Positions 43,600 to 57,781 of a stretch of 64,000 bases of DNA are shown in pieces. Source of the stretch: Ailanthus altissimus (Eukaryota; Streptophyta; Magnoliopsida; Sapindales; Simaroubaceae); the NCBI GenBank assembly GCA_946807835.1, contig OX327699.1:17658014-17722013 (forward strand), in the 5' to 3' direction. The position numbers and the translations under genes are program-made. The notes beneath the pieces are model-generated. The model had not been told where the DNA came from. It was given only the letters and a program-made list of their open reading frames with translations, and made no database searches. Each line of letters starts with the position of its first letter. Within the stretch, counting starts at the first letter, position 1.

Positions 43600-46100
43600 G
43601 GTGAGACATGTCTCTCAAACCCATGCCCTCTATATAACCTTCAAATGTTCTAACTAGTAATGTCTTGGTGGCGAATTTGGAAGATTGTTTTCAGATGCAA
43701 TCTTCATGACCGTCACATTACCTCTATGCACGATTTTTCCGACTAGGGGATACTTTCTTTTTATATGCTTTGCTCCTTTGTGGCTCCTGGGTTTCCTTTA
43801 TTTTGCCACTGCCCTATTGTTGTCACAGTAAAGGGTAAATGGCTTATTCATGTCTGGAACAACTTCCAAATCAGTGAAGAACTTTCTAAGCCATACTACT
43901 TCTTCAGCTGCTTTTGCAAGTTGCTATGTATTTAGCCTCCATGGTTGAATCAGTAGTACTGAATTGTTTTACACTTCTCTATGCTATGGCTCTGCCACTA
44001 AGAGTAACACTGACCCAAACATCAACTTTCGGTTGTCTTTGTCTGATTGACAATCAGAATCAATATAACTAGTGGGGCTTAGGCTTCCACATGAATTCAC
44101 AAGCATATAGTTTCTCGTTCTTCGAAGATACTTCTGAATGTGCTTTACCACAATTCAGTGAGCCAATTTAGGGTTTGATTGATAACGACTGATTATTCCC
44201 ATTGTATAGCAAATATTAGGCCTTGTGCACAACATGGCGTACATAAGGCCGCTAACCGCTGAAGTATAAGGAACCCATCTTATATCTTCTTCTTCTTGAT
44301 GTGTCTTGGGACACTGCTCTCTAGAAAGAATAATTCCATATCGAGTTAGTAGTTGACTTTTCTTGAAATTTTGCATCAAAAATTGCATAAAAACCTTATC
44401 AATATACGATACCTGAGACAATGCCAATAGTCTGTTCTTACGGTCCTGAATAATTTGGATCCCAAAGACATAACTTACATCTCTCAAATATTTCATTTGA
44501 AAGTGCTCGGCCAGTCAATTCTTTATGTTGGATAGTACATCATTCCTAATAAGTAGAGTGTCATCTACATAAAGTACTAAGAAAATCACATTTTTTTCTT
44601 GATGTACATGTATACATAAGGATCATCAACATTTTGCTTGAAACAATAAGATTTAATTGTCTCATCAAACCTTAAGTTCCAAGACCTTGAAACTTGCTTA
44701 AGTCCATAAATGGACTTAAGCAACTTATAGACTTTATGCTCTCGGCCTTCTGCCACGAACCCCTTTAGTTGCACTATGTAGATCCTATCTTCAAGATAGC
44801 CATTCAAAAAGGTTGTCTTGACGTCCATTTACCATATCTCACAAGTGAGACATGCAGTAATAGACAAGAGAATGTGAATGGAATTGAGCATAACTACTAG
44901 TGAGAAAGTCTCCTCATAGTCGACTCTCTCTTTCTAGGTATAACCATTTGTCACTAGTCTTACTTTGAAAGTCTCTACTTTCCCATCTACGCCCATTTTT
45001 TCTTGAAGATTCATTTGTACACAATGGGTATGACATTTTCAGGTAGATCTACAAGTTCCCAAACTAAGTTAAAGTATACTCTATTTCTTAGTTCATGGTT
45101 TCTTGCCATTTTTCTTTAGCATAATCTTTCATTGGATGTCTGTACGTCAATGGATCATCTTGATCTAACTTATTCGTTCACTAACTATCGGCGGTAAAAG
45201 TCTGATCAGATTAGAAAATATTTTTTTCAATACAATCTTACTACAAGGTCAAAGGTTTAATATATAATCATTCTCAAGAAAAATGGTGTTTGTTGATACA
45301 ATCACTTTCTTTTCTTAAGGACTATAAAACCAACCTTCTATTGTACCTTTAGGGTAGCCTAAAAATAAATAAACTATTGTTTGCGGTTCTAACTTTTCAG
45401 TCTTTTCTTTCACCACATGTGTCGGACACCCTCATATGCGAAAATGGTGTAAACTAGGTTTATTACTATTTCATATCTCTAAGGGTATACCTTGGATAAA
45501 TTTGAAAGGTAGTACATTTAACATGTAGACCACAATCTGTAGTGCATAACCCTAAAATGAGTGCGGTAGTGAAGAGTGGTTTATTATAAGCCTAACCATG
45601 TTTAACAAGGTTTTGTTTCTCCTTTCTGCAACACCATTCTTCTATGGTGTTCTAGGTGTTGTGAGTTGGGATAAAATCTCATGCTCCAATAGGTAATTCT
45701 TGAACTCTATATCAAGGTATTCACCACATTTATTGGATCGAAGGGTCTTAAATGTTTTACCTAATTGCTTTTCACCTTTTGCTAAGAATTTTTTGAACTT
45801 TCCAAAGTCTCAGATTTTCTTTGCATTAGGTAAACATAACTGTATCTTGAATCATCAATAAATATGGTGAAGTATTCATAACCGCCTTTCTCTTATACGT
45901 TTAATAGACCGTAAACATCAGTATGTACAAGTTGAAGTGGTTTCTTGGCTCTTTCACCCTTAGCTGAAAATGGTCTTTTAGTTATTTTACCCTCTAAACA
46001 TTACTCACATACAGGAAGAGTATCAACGTTTAGATCTCTTAAATGATCATCCTTTACTAATCTGTTAATCTTATTTAGATTAATATTACCTAATCTAAGA
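43600..46100 (-). pseudogene. copia pol remnant (RNase H, RT, integrase)
   Basis: RT blocks on minus are 44828-44586 (MDVKTTFLNGYLEDRIY, KSIYGLKQVSRSWNLRFDE), then LYVDD at about 44560-44575. The next block is 44496-44155 (YVFGIQIIQDRKNRLLALSQ, YTSAVSGLMYAMLCTRPNI). The RNase H tail lies toward 43600, and integrase-like fragments lie at about 45300-46080. The catalytic YVDD is still readable, but frameshifts and stops separate all blocks. Confidence 0.8.
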
Positions 46101-46299
46101 TTTCAAAGATATATGTCATCATTTGGAAAAACATTTTGCTTTTTAGTAGATTTAGGATATTCTACCATAAATAGTTCGAAATTAAGCAGTGAGGGCTTAT
46201 TGGGCCTTAAAAAATAAAGCCTATTTTTTAATTTTGTATGATAAATATCTAAACCATTTCTACTAATAATAATCTTATTATTGTAAAAAAAATATATTA

Positions 46300-48765
46300 A
46301 AAAAATTATTCATGCAACTTAGAAACAGAAATTAAATGCTTTCTGAATTCGAGAATAAAATAAACATGATTTAAAATTAAAAAATTGTTCTTAAAATTCA
46401 ATCGAGCCACTCCCACTATTAAAGTTGAAGCGACTGCCCCATTGTCAACCTGCATGGTAAAGTCCCCATCGACAAGCTCCGTAGAAGAACTAAGCTTCTA
46501 CAATAAAGAACAAACATAATTAGTGACTCATGAATCAATTATCCAAGGAGAAAGTCCATCCTTCACTAAACAGGCTTCTAAAACCAGTAAATCATATTTA
46601 CCTTTATTCTTTTTCTTTAGCTCGGAGAGATACTTTTTACAGTTCTTTTTTCAATGCCCCTTGACTCTGCAATAAAATATTTTCCTTTCTTTGCTTTAAA
46701 GTCCTTTTTCTTGCTTTCACTGCTATTAAAGGCTTTCTTGGATTTTTCTCCAGAACCTGAACCACCACCAGTGTTTTTTTTTTTTTTTTATTTTACTTAG
46801 AGAAAAAATGCTTAGCTTCAATAACATTTGCCTCAAACTCTTTGGGCTTATCTGATATATCCTCAAAAATTTACAGTTCATTAAATAGCTAAGGTATACT
46901 ATATGAGATCTTATTCATAACATAATTTATTTTAAACTGCGAACATTTTGGAATAAAATACTCTAAAATGATGCTGACTTAGGTCTTATCATCTATAATG
47001 GCTCCATAGATCTCTGTCTGATACATTAGGTTAATCATGTTCAAAACATGCTCACGCACCAAAATTCATTTCTTCATCTTAGCGTTCATGTAGCTGCTGT
47101 TATGTGATTTTTATGCTAAACGCAAGTGCACGTTATCGAGAACAAGTAATATATGATGAGTTGAATGTCGATCCCACGAGAAATTATTATTATTCTTAAC
47201 CAAGTACTAAAATTGTGTTATCTCACTTTTATTCAGACAAATGATAAATTTGATTTGTTTATGTTAAAACTAATTACTAATTCTATAAATCAATCTTAAT
47301 TGCAAACAATGTAAGCGCAAATACATATAAAGAGTATCTAGGATTATAACTATCCCTCAATATGAATTCATTATCCTATTTTTAATCCCTCAGTTTAATT
47401 CTTAGTCACAGCACGTATTTCATCACAAGTCTCTTCCGATAGTCGAGTGATTATACCTTAATCTACCAAATTCCTATATTCCTATAGTAATTCAAATAAA
47501 TCAAATTTCATTACGAACAAGTTGTATTGACCATACATGTCATATAGGTATATTCTTATCCTATATCGAAACTTGTAGATATTACTCAACAATCATGCAT
47601 CAATTTGTCTAGATCTACACAATAGGATGTCTTTTTCAAGTTTATCCTAATGTTCCATAATCATCTAATCACAATTTCCAGCATATTAAAAGCATTAAGA
47701 ACAACACAAATTGAATAATAAACTGAATTCATAACAATGGGAATAAAAAACTACAATTAAGTCCACATATTGAGTTAAATGCTATAATCCTATATAATAA
47801 AATTAAATCAACATAACAAGAGTTTAATGGCTAAATAATAATAATTAAACATGATACAACGATCCCAACTGAATTTATGAAGACAAGGGTGCCTTCAATC
47901 AATCCATGGCCTTTGGTTGAATTCTCCAAAAGTTAACCAAAATGCTATTGATTGTGTAATCTCTCTCCAAAATAGGTTTACATGTTGTTTTTGCACATTA
48001 TGAGGATAATTTATGGGTTATAAACGTGTTAGATTGAGAGAAAATGATTTTGGATTAGGTTAGGGGCCTAATTTTTGCATTTTGAGGCGAAATAATGTAT
48101 TTATAGAATTGTTTGACTATTCAATGCTGAGGCGTTAACTATTCAATGTTGGGGCGTTAGTTATTGGACGCCGGAGCATTAGGCATTGTAGCAAAATATT
48201 GTAGTAAATCATTATTCACTATTAGTGTTCACATGCACTGTAGCAATTTTTCTTATTTGCTCCAATTTCATCCTTTTCCATATTCTCCTGATTTAACCCT
48301 ATAGCAATAACATTTAACGCATAAAAGCTCTTAAATTACTCAAAAATGAACAATTATTAAGATAAATGGGGTTGAATTATGGATCTAAAATATACTCATC
48401 AGCTACAAGTAGTTTCATGGCGACTTTATTTTAATTGCTGATCAAACATCGCTTAGAGAGAATCTCATATCTCATGTGTGGTCTCCAAGTGCTCGTGCTT
48501 TATTATAAGCACATCGCTCATGCTGGCAAACATATAGCAGTGGACTTTATTATTGGCCTGTATCCATTTCTTATACTACTCTCGTATATTACGAGGAGCA
48601 TTGGCTGCAGGTTCTGGAGGACACTCCTCTATAAAGATGAACTTTTGGTCCTCACAAATCAGCACAACATTCATATTAGTTTTCATTTTACAAAGTTATC
48701 ACTGATCAATTTTTCATTTGCTAAGAGGGCTATGATAGGGTTTGTTCTAGATATAATGCTAAAAT
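46300..48765 (-). pseudogene. copia gag and protease remnant, split by a solo LTR
   Basis: Gag begins near 48765 on minus (LLANEKLISDNFVKWKTNMN, then YKKWIQANNKVHCYM after a stop). It is interrupted at 48401-47098 by a foreign LTR and resumes at SYMNAKMKK. A zinc-knuckle relic lies at about 46640-46675 (CRVKGH, stop, KKNC). The protease motif WIIDS, stop, VTNYVCS at about 46515-46550 is a decayed WIIDSGATNHVCS. It is not functional. Confidence 0.75.
47098..48401. mobile_element. Solo-LTR-like insertion (1.30 kb), same family as 5262-6639
   Basis: It starts TGTTATGTGATTTTTATGCT and ends TATACTCATCA, and it shares the early AAACGCAAGTGCACG and GTCGATCCCACGAGA blocks with the element at 5262. 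The flanks GCTGC (47093-47097) and GCTAC (48402-48406) match at four of five bases. At about 48115-48190 it holds short imperfect repeats around ATTCAATGYTGRGGCGTTA, in the position where the other copy has its GC island. There is no coding content. Confidence 0.75.
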
Positions 48766-50914
48766 AAATAAAGCAATTTTAAGAATACTTGAATAAATAT
48801 CATAGTATTTTTCAAAATAGTAAACGTGATGCATGAGTGCATTTATTTAAACACATAAATTATTACTAATCAATGATAGTTCAATTTAACAATTAATGTG
48901 CCGACGTAAGGTAGGTCATATTAAATTTAAATTGAAATTGAGACTATCTCAAATTAATAGGCAAATTTCAAAATATATCATATTTTTATTACCTATTAAC
49001 TACCATTTATTTCGTTCAAGATATGATTAATCGCTTAATTATATCTTTATAAGTGTAGCCTATGATTTTGGATCAAGATAACTTAACTCAAAAATTACTG
49101 TCATAAGGTCAATCAATTATGAAATACATCACTTAATTCTATCTCTAAGAAGTCAACCTTGTTATTGACATAGGTGGACACCCTTCATAGGGAGAACAAA
49201 ATCAAAGTGTCACGAGACGCCACCTATATCTCACGATGTTATACAAATAATGGAGATCGGTGGGTTCATTGTCATGTACCCTCTCTCACTCACTATTTTT
49301 AACTATGTATTTTTTTAATTTATAAAACGTAAGACATCTTATGTTTTATAACCTCAACAAATTATTATATCTCATATAATAAATTACTATGTATAATTAA
49401 TTAGTCCTATTAAAGTCCAATCTTATTGAGCATAGGTTCATTAGTCTAACTATTCAATTTAAATAGGCTTAACAATTTAGGTGAACTTAGTTTTTCAATT
49501 ATTGGATAAATTATTTATTTTATAAATAATAAAATCAGTAATTTTATTAATAATTTTCTAAGTAATCCTAAATCAAACTATTTAATTTAGGTTACTTATA
49601 ATAATGTGAAATTACTAATTTAACTATTAAATCTAATTTTACATGATTTGATTAATTATACAAGTTTTAAATATGTTAATTAATCCACTAATCTAATCTT
49701 ATTAATTATAATATGATAATAAAATAAACTATTTAAATTCTAATTATGGCATGTATGCATGTCATATTACAATAATATGAATAGGTACAAATGCATGACA
49801 TGTGATTATACATGATCATGTTATAATTTATCACATAAATAAATAACATAAATTAACATTTTAATTTAACTTTGGTTGGGCCCTTTAAAATTTATAATTA
49901 CAACTCATAAAAGAAAAATAATCAAATTACATAAAAGGTATAGACACACAGGCCTAATTGTATGTTGGTTTCTCAAGTCCATAACGAGCCCATCTATTTT
50001 CTTTGTAATTTATACATATGGGTTTAAGAACTTTTCTTAAGCCAATTGTATATTTTGTTAGGTATTCTAACTCTTGAACATTTTTTCTCAAAAGAAATTT
50101 TGTTTATATAAGGCCCAAACATCAAAAGGATCATTATCTAATTTTATTTAAAAAATTTAAATCCAAAAAACATGAAAGTTTTTGCCCCTAGTGCCAGCCG
50201 CCACTGGCAGTGGCCTTTGGCCATCACTTGAGCAGCAGCTTTAAAGCTCTGGCAGTTGACAACGACAATGGCTTAAAGCCACTCAACAGCATCATGCATG
50301 GCCATAAATGGCAAGGCTGCCAACAATTGGCACCTACCATGCCAAAAGCAATTGCTTTTATGAAATAAAAAGAAATTACTTTTTTTTATTATATTTGCAT
50401 GTGTTGTGCATGGCCAAGGGCCAAAAACAGTTGTTTTTATTGTTTTTAATGAATCTAATTACTTTTCATAGCCAAGCTGTTCCTTTCATTAGCAATGGGT
50501 ACTCCACCCATAGCCACTTCGTCATCTTCATGTCTTTTCTTTCCCTCTTCCCCCCCCAAAAAAAGGTAAAAAAATAAATGCGGCAAAAGGAGCAAAGTGA
50601 GAGTGTCTTTAGTTTTCTTTCTTTTTCCAGCGATAAAAAAATAATAATAAAATTTAAATATTACAAAAAATCTTATAACCCTTTATGGGTTTACACAATT
50701 TTGATCTAATCAAAATACAAGTAATTAAAATTATTTCTAGGGAACCATATAATTAATAACCAAATAATCCATACACGACATAACTATTTATCACATAAAT
50801 AAAATAAAAATGTAAGTACCTACTCAAATACACATACCAGTAAATCATGGTTTAAATAAAATAAATTATAACACCAAAAGCATATATTCAATAAATCATT
50901 GCTTTAATACCTGT
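48766..50914 (-). other. Long leader between primer site and gag of the copia element
   Basis: About 2.1 kb on minus between the 5' LTR and the gag start has no recognisable protein. It is AT-rich except for a GC-richer patch at about 50190-50290 (CCAGCCGCCACTGGCAGTGG). A frame on plus at 50308-50577 looks like chance. An additional nested fragment cannot be excluded. Confidence 0.45.
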
Positions 50915-52661
50915 TGTTGGAATGTTATGATATTCATAACGCAACGGAATAGAAAATAAATTTTTTTTAATCTTTATTTGCATAAGATAAAAACATTTTT
51001 TTATCCGAGGATTTTATAAATATATAAATTTAATGTTTAAAGCAAATAAAAATTAACAAGAAACTAAAATATACCTTGAATCAACGCTAAGCTTTTCTTC
51101 TACCAAAAGATTTTAAACCAAACCTCTTATTCTATAGTGAGAGGAAGAATGAGCTTCTAATTTTTTCTTCTAAAAAAAAAATACGTATTCTTTTTTAGAG
51201 TATTTTTATGTATCTGTGTGTATATCTTTTTCTAGACTAATATTATCCTTTTAAAATAATAAACTATTATTATTTTAATTTAATAATTTAATTATTATCT
51301 CTTAAAAAGAGACTTAATTCATGTAAACCACATAAAGTCCTACTCTTTATGGTTAATATATAATGTTTGACAATTAAGCATTATTAGACTTTCAAAAGAA
51401 ATGGACTAATACTCTTTTAATAAAAGAAAAATACTAAATAAAAATAAAATCTTTTTGATAATTTAAAAAATTATCTTTAAAATTTTATTTATTTAATTTC
51501 TTAAATTAAATATTTAATTATAGTTGGATAAGATATTGTCTATATTATTAATTCTTAATTAATTAATTTTATCAAAATATAAAACATGCGTATTTTGAAA
51601 ACTATTTTTCGAATAAAAAATAATTTGTGTAATAACATAATCCTTTTTTAGTTGTTCACTGTAATAATTAAAGATGCGCTATTGAGGATATATGGACCTA
51701 TAATTTTAAGCTCCAATAAATTTTGGATAATTAATTAAACTATTTAATTAATTAATCTAACTTATTAATTTCAGTGTTATTCCACTAAAAAGCAGAAATT
51801 GCACTCTTGAAATTGCAAATATAATTTATTTAGAAAACTTGAAGCAGTCCATCAATTCAACCACTACATGCAATTCAACCCTTCATAGATGATTCATGAT
51901 TAAAATTAGGTTAATTATTATTATACCTCTCTAATTATTTGTTTATTCTTAAGTATCATTAATTTACTAGTGAACAGTTAATTTATAACATGATTACAAA
52001 TTGAGCACTCTAACTGTTCAGTCCTAAAATTAACCCTTAAATGAACTTTATTTCTAACTTCCGTTAAGAATGAATGAATTTCATATCTATAAGTCATATT
52101 CCTAGCTGCTTATCCTACTATGCCACCAAAATACAAGTTTTTAACCTATTATTTTAGACAAACCGTAACAAGTATTTCAAATAATATAATAATACAAATA
52201 GGAGTTTATGATCATTCAGGATTAAACTTGATTTGAATATGATCATCAGTTAACGTTATTTGAATTCTTAATTAACAACAGTATTTTACATAAGAATTCA
52301 AACTACGTCTGGTCCAGTCCTATATAATCATATTATATAAAGTGCATCCACTATAATGTCACTACGTTAGTAATCTGGATAAAATAACTACATTTTAAAT
52401 ATCTGTGGACAACACTAGTAATATTTTATTAAAGATCTTAAACTATAATTAATTTATTACAAAATTTTCTGTTTATTATCCATAACTTTAATCCTCTTGT
52501 ATATAACAATTATATACTAAAGTTATGGTTACATAAATAAACAATGAATTTTTTTATATTTATGTCATAAAATTATGAACACATTTCAAATATAAAATTG
52601 TAATTTTATTAATTTCATAAAAATAGTACAAGTACATACTTTTAGGACACTATCCTTAACA
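50915..52661 (-). repeat. 5' LTR of the copia element
   Basis: This 1747-bp LTR begins TGTTGGAATGTTATGATATT on plus, as does 41511. It ends CTATCCTTAACA, matching CTATTCCTAACA at 43577. It lacks the internal duplication of its partner. Confidence 0.88.
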
Positions 52662-53178
52662 CCCAAATCAATTATTTTTGCAAAAAAAAAAAAAAAGACT
52701 ACCACATTGACCTATAAGTCTTAGAATTTTGTGATGATTATCGAGTGAAAAAAAGTATTCGATAACTTCAAGATGATATATTAGATATAAAATTCTAACA
52801 CTTATAGCCTAAGTTATGATCTTAAAAAATAATCATGGTCGAGTTTTTAGGCCTCGAATTATTAATTTTGGCCAAAAAAATGACTAACCTTGACCTATAA
52901 GTCTTAGAATTATGCAATGACTATCTGTTAAAATGAAGTTCGATATCTTCAAAATGGTATAAATGTGCAGAAATCTAAAACCTCTAGTCCAAGTTATAGT
53001 TTTCATAAGTTTTCTAGTCGAGATTTTGGGTCTTATATTATTGACTTTTGTAAAAACGTAGTCTACCACATTGGCCTACAAGTATCAGAATTATGTGATA
53101 GTTATTTAGTGAAAAAAAGCATTCGAAAGCTTCAATATGGCATATTATATGTGAAATTCGGTCACCTCTAGCCTAAGC
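52662..53178. repeat. Satellite array, second segment
   Basis: The array resumes directly after the copia element, with about three monomers (GACTACCACATTGACCTATA, GATTATCGAGTGAAAAAAAG and so on). They are in the same orientation and phase as before the insertion. Confidence 0.85.
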
Positions 53179-54609
53179 TGTCACGCTCCAAACTCAAAAA
53201 ATTGACATACGATATCACTTTCATTCATTCAATAATATTTCTAAGCACATTCATTTTAATTTATTTCAGAATTATAGCAATTGAATTATGACTGGGACAA
53301 TTAGTAAACCGGAGATACGCAGAGTTTTCTCAGAGATTAACACTCTACTACGTCACCAGTAGCAACTTTGTTACCGGAAGCCTAGAATATATTCATTGCA
53401 AATTCTTACTTAAAATCAATCCATTACCACACTTGGTGAAACTTAAACTAAATCCAACCACATATAATAAAATAATACATAAGTATTTATTCAATGGGGA
53501 CAAATCAAATATCTTATCCCACGTGTCCCCAAATAAAACACTTAGCAACCTAACAACTTAGGGAACCCAAGGAACAGTAGAAGTCTTGTCAAATCCGCTA
53601 AGCACACATGTACCTTATTTACCTGAAATCACCATAAACTATAATTGAGTATAAAACTCAGTAAGCATACTTGTTTTTCATATATCAAATACAAATACAT
53701 ATATGTACACAATGCATATGTATGATATGTTGTGATCAATCAAAATCATAATCTTATCAAATCACATATCATGTAAGCGCTTACACATTCTTTCAAAACA
53801 TATAATAGGAATACCATCACTCAACTACTACTTAGTAGGACTTACATATCACATATCACATAATGAGCCAAATGTCACTCGTAGGTGACATACCGTATGA
53901 GAGGAATAGTACAAGTGAGGTTTTAAATTACATATGCACCAATACGCCACCACACGAATGTGATGACTCACTCTTCCTTTAGGTACTAATAGGATCCTCC
54001 CTACATACAAAACACATAACATATACCAATCCCGAAGGAAAGGCTACATATAAAGGCTCCATAAAATTACATAAAATGCCTACTAAGTTAACAGTGAGTT
54101 CAAGTACCCTCAAAATATAAAATATTTCTCATGGACATATTACACTTCAAAAGCTTTCTTTGTTAAACATATCTTATTTTGAAAGCTCACTATCAAAAAT
54201 ACATGTATGTCATGTATGTCCATGCTCACATTCATAAATACATATCTTCACATTTCATATCAAAATATACTTTGACATAACATAAACATATTCCTAACCA
54301 CATTTACAAAATCATACAAAATAATTACTACGCTTATTGTGATTTCAGTAAAAAGTCTGGTATACTTACCTCTTAGCACTTTCAGGTACAATACTTAAAT
54401 CTCCTTAACCTATCAATGGAGATTAATCATTTCATAAACCTCATAATTCACACAAAATACTTTAAATAGCGTACAAAATTATACACAATGCGTTTATCAC
54501 ATCAAATTGGTCTAAATACTTGGTTTCTCAAAACCTGTTATTCTGAACACTTACACTTAACAAAATTTTCTAATATATCAAATGATGTCTAATTACTCCA
54601 AAATCAGAA

Positions 54610-54840
54610 TATATCATTCTTGACTCATATATCCTTCTTATATATGAATATTATATCAAATTTCCTACACAATCCATTCCATACACACCATCGAATCCAA
54701 ACTACAAACCTGACAGGATCAAGATACTTACTGAACAGTATTCAATCTCCCAATTTTATAAAATTATATACTAACTCAAAAATTATAAAACTACCAAATA
54801 GTTACTCTTAACACATACTAAATCCATGATAAATATTTCA
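54610..54840. other. LTR internal open frame, not a gene
   Basis: A frame at 54620-54811 recurs almost identically on the other strand in the inverted LTR copy (60384-60600). The shared sequence is LTR sequence conserved by common descent. I do not regard it as a protein gene. Confidence 0.5.
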
Positions 54841-55774
54841 CTTCAAAATCACTGTCAAAAGTAGTTTAAAACTATTTTATTCTATAGCTTTAAAACGTTG
54901 TTAATCAAATACTGTAATAAGCTAACACTCTTTAGAAAATCATAACAATTTAACCACATTGATCTAACTTCTCAATTTTGAATATATCATATTAGACATA
55001 TAAAATTATCATATTACACAAATTCATAATTTTTAAAGATCATTCAGTAGGCCAAAAATTATTTTCCACTGTATCATACTGTTCACACAGGAAATTTTTA
55101 GAATTTCAGGGTCAGTTTGGTAAGTTCACTATAAATTCAATTTTTTGAATTTTCAATCGATTCAAAGTCTCAGATAATACTAAACATGTATAATTTAATA
55201 TAATCAAAATTAAATATCAGAATCGAATCACAACAATTTATTAAATTTCTGGATCAAGAGACTATCAAATAGAAATTCTGCAATTCATTATGATTTATCA
55301 AGCTCTCTACATAGATCATCATCAATTCTCACAATATCTTACGAAATACACATCAAATACTCAATTATATATATTTTCAGAAATAAAAAATTAAAGGAAT
55401 TAACTTAATTAACACCAATAAATTGAGAAATAGTTGTGATATACCTCTTAAAATCCAAAATTCTAATTTCTTCTTCTTTTTCTTCTTCTTCTTCTCTTTC
55501 TCTCCCCTTTCTTTCTCTCTTTTCTCACTCTAAAAGGGATAGCTCGACCAAAATAAGAGAATTAGGGTTTCAAAAGTGTATTTTTATACTAAGAGGCTAA
55601 TTTTTTTATATTTATGAATTTGCCCCTAAAACTTTCAAAGTATTATAATTTGGTCCCTAAAATAAATCTAAAGTCTTGCAAATAAACCCAATGCTAATAG
55701 TATGTCCTTAACCTATACAAACACTAATAATAACAATATATAAATCAAGTATCACCCACATATAAATAAAATAC

Positions 55775-55775
<1 letters not shown>

Positions 55776-55807
<32 letters not shown>
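55776..55807. repeat. (TA)n microsatellite
   Basis: About 16 TA units lie inside the solo LTR, near its right end on plus. Confidence 0.9.
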
Positions 55808-55811
<4 letters not shown>

Positions 55812-55846
55812 CTTATTCTTACCGGTTGTGGATATTGGGTACTACA

Positions 55847-57781
55847 TAAGCTATGGTTTTCAAAGTTTTATGGTCAAATTTTTGGGTCTCGAATTATCGA
55901 TTTTAGCCACAAAAAATTGGACTACCACCTTGACCTACAAGTCTCAGAATTTTGTGATAATTATCTAGTGAAAATAAGTATTTGATAGTTTCGAAATGGT
56001 ATAATATATGTGAATTATAAAACCTATAGCCTAATCTATTGTTTTAAAAAGTTTCCTAGTCTAGTTTTTAGGTCCTAAATTATTCATTTTCATAACAATG
56101 TAGACTACCACATTGACCTATAAGTCTTAGAATTATATGATGATTATCTGGTGAAAAGAAATATTCGATAGCTTCAAAATTATATGATATATGTGAAATT
56201 CTGAAACCTCTAGCCCAACTTTTTTATCATATAATTATGATGATTATCTAATGAAAAGAAGCATTTGATAGCTTCAAAATGGTATATTATGTGCGAAATT
56301 TTAAAATCTCTAGCCTTAGCTATAGTTTTAAAATCTTTCTGGTCGAGTTGTTGGTTCCCAAATGATTGATTTTTGTCAAAAAAAAAAATAAACTACCACC
56401 TTGTCCTGTAAATCTCAGAATTATGTGATGATTATCTGGTGAAAAATAAGTATTCAGTAGCTTTGAAATGGTATAAAATATGTGAAATTTTAAAACCTTT
56501 AACCTAAGCAACGATTTTTAAAAAAAATTCTAGTCGAGGTTTTGGGTCCTAAATTATTGATTTTCACAAAAATGTGGACTACCACATTAGCCTTCAAGTC
56601 ATAGAATTTTGTGATAGTTATCTGGCGAAAAAAAGCATTCGATAGTTTCAAGATAGTATATTATATGTGAAATTTTGACACCTCTAGCCTAAGCTATGGT
56701 TTTAAAAATTTTATGGTCAATTTTTAGGGTCCCAACTTATCAGTTTTGGTGAAAAAAATTGCCACCTTTACCTACAAGTCTTAGAATTTTTTTATGATTA
56801 TCTAGTAAAAAAAGTACTCAGTATCTTTGAAATGGTATAATATATGCGAAATTCTAAACCTCTAGCCCAAGTTATGGTTTTCAAAAGTTTTATAGTTAAG
56901 TTTTTGGATCCTAAATTATCAATTTTTGCAAATATATGGACTACCACGTTGATCTACAAATCTCAAAATTATGTGATGATTATCTAGTGAAAAGAGGTAT
57001 TTGATACCTTTAAAATTGTATGATATATGTAAAATTCTATAACCTTTAGCCTAAGCTATGGTTTTTAAAGTCTCATAGTCAAGTTTTTGTGTCCAAAATT
57101 ATTGGTTTTCACAAAAATGTGGACTACCATGTTGATCTACAAACCTTAGAATTTTGTGATGATTATTAGGTGTTAAGAAGCATCCGATAGCTTCAAAACC
57201 GTATATTATATGCAAAATTTTAAAACCTCTAACCTAAGCTATGGTTTAAAAAAAATATTTTTTGTCAAGTTTTTGGGTCCCAAATTATTAATTTTGGCAA
57301 AAAAGATGACGACCACTTTGACCTACAAGTCTTAGAATTATGTAATTATTATCTCTTGAAAAGAAATATTCGGTACCTTAGAAATGGTATTAATATATGC
57401 AGGAATCTGAAACCTCTAGTTCAAGGTATAGTTTTCAAAATTTTCTAATCAAGATCTTAAATCCCAAATTATTGATTTTTGGAAAAATGTAGACTACTAT
57501 GTTGACATAAAAGTTTTAGAATGTTGTGATGATTATCTGGTGAAAAGAAGCATTTGATAGCTTTAAAATTTTATATTATATGCAAAATTTTGAAACCTCT
57601 AACTTGAGCTATGGTTTTAAAATCTTTCTGGTCAAATTTTTTTGGTCCAAATGATTAATTTTAGCTAAAAAATAAACTACCACCTTGCTATATAAGTCTT
57701 AGAACCGTGTGATGATTATCTGGTGAAAAAAAGTATTCAATAACTTCAAAATGATATAATATATGTAAAATTCTGAAACCT
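55847..57781. repeat. Satellite array, third segment
   Basis: About ten to eleven monomers of the 180-185 bp repeat run with the same orientation and landmarks as at 38391. Both types are present (GATTTTAGCCACAAAAAATT type A near 55900, TTTTCACAAAAATGTGGACT type B near 56562). The segment ends at the CACTA terminus at 57782. Confidence 0.87.

Larger units (their letters stand above)
41511..52661 (-). mobile_element. Ty1/copia retrotransposon (11.15 kb) inserted in the satellite
   Basis: The LTRs are 41511-43577 (3' LTR) and 50915-52661 (5' LTR); element orientation is minus, starting TGTTAGGAATAGTGCCC. The polypurine tract GTGGGAGA lies just inside the 3' LTR (about 43580-43590). A decayed primer site AGGTATTAAAGC lies just inside the 5' LTR (about 50901-50912). 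Internal coding remnants run gag, protease, integrase, RT, RNase H on minus. The flanks CTCAA (41506-41510) and CCCAA (52662-52666) fit one 5-bp target duplication with one change, and the flanking satellite resumes in register. Stops throughout show that it is inactive. A 1.3 kb solo LTR is nested in gag. Confidence 0.88.
53179..55846 (-). mobile_element. Solo LTR, 2.67 kb, with perfect 5-bp duplication
   Basis: On plus it runs TGTCACGCTCC to GGGTACTACA and is flanked by TAAGC at 53174-53178 and 55847-55851. In minus orientation it starts TGTAGTACCC and ends GCGTGACA. It is the inverted counterpart of 59363-62113, and landmarks such as CCTTTGGGATTG-like and GTAACAAAGTTGCTAC-like blocks are shared. 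No internal domain is present. A CT-rich tract (about 55462-55525) and a TA repeat (55776-55807) lie near the 5' end. A gypsy origin is likely from the GTCACGC terminus, which is common there, but it is not proven. Confidence 0.88.

Noticed and set aside
48435..48767. 110-codon plus-strand frame
   Set aside because: It is the shadow of the copia gag start, which is recognisable on minus in the same bases.
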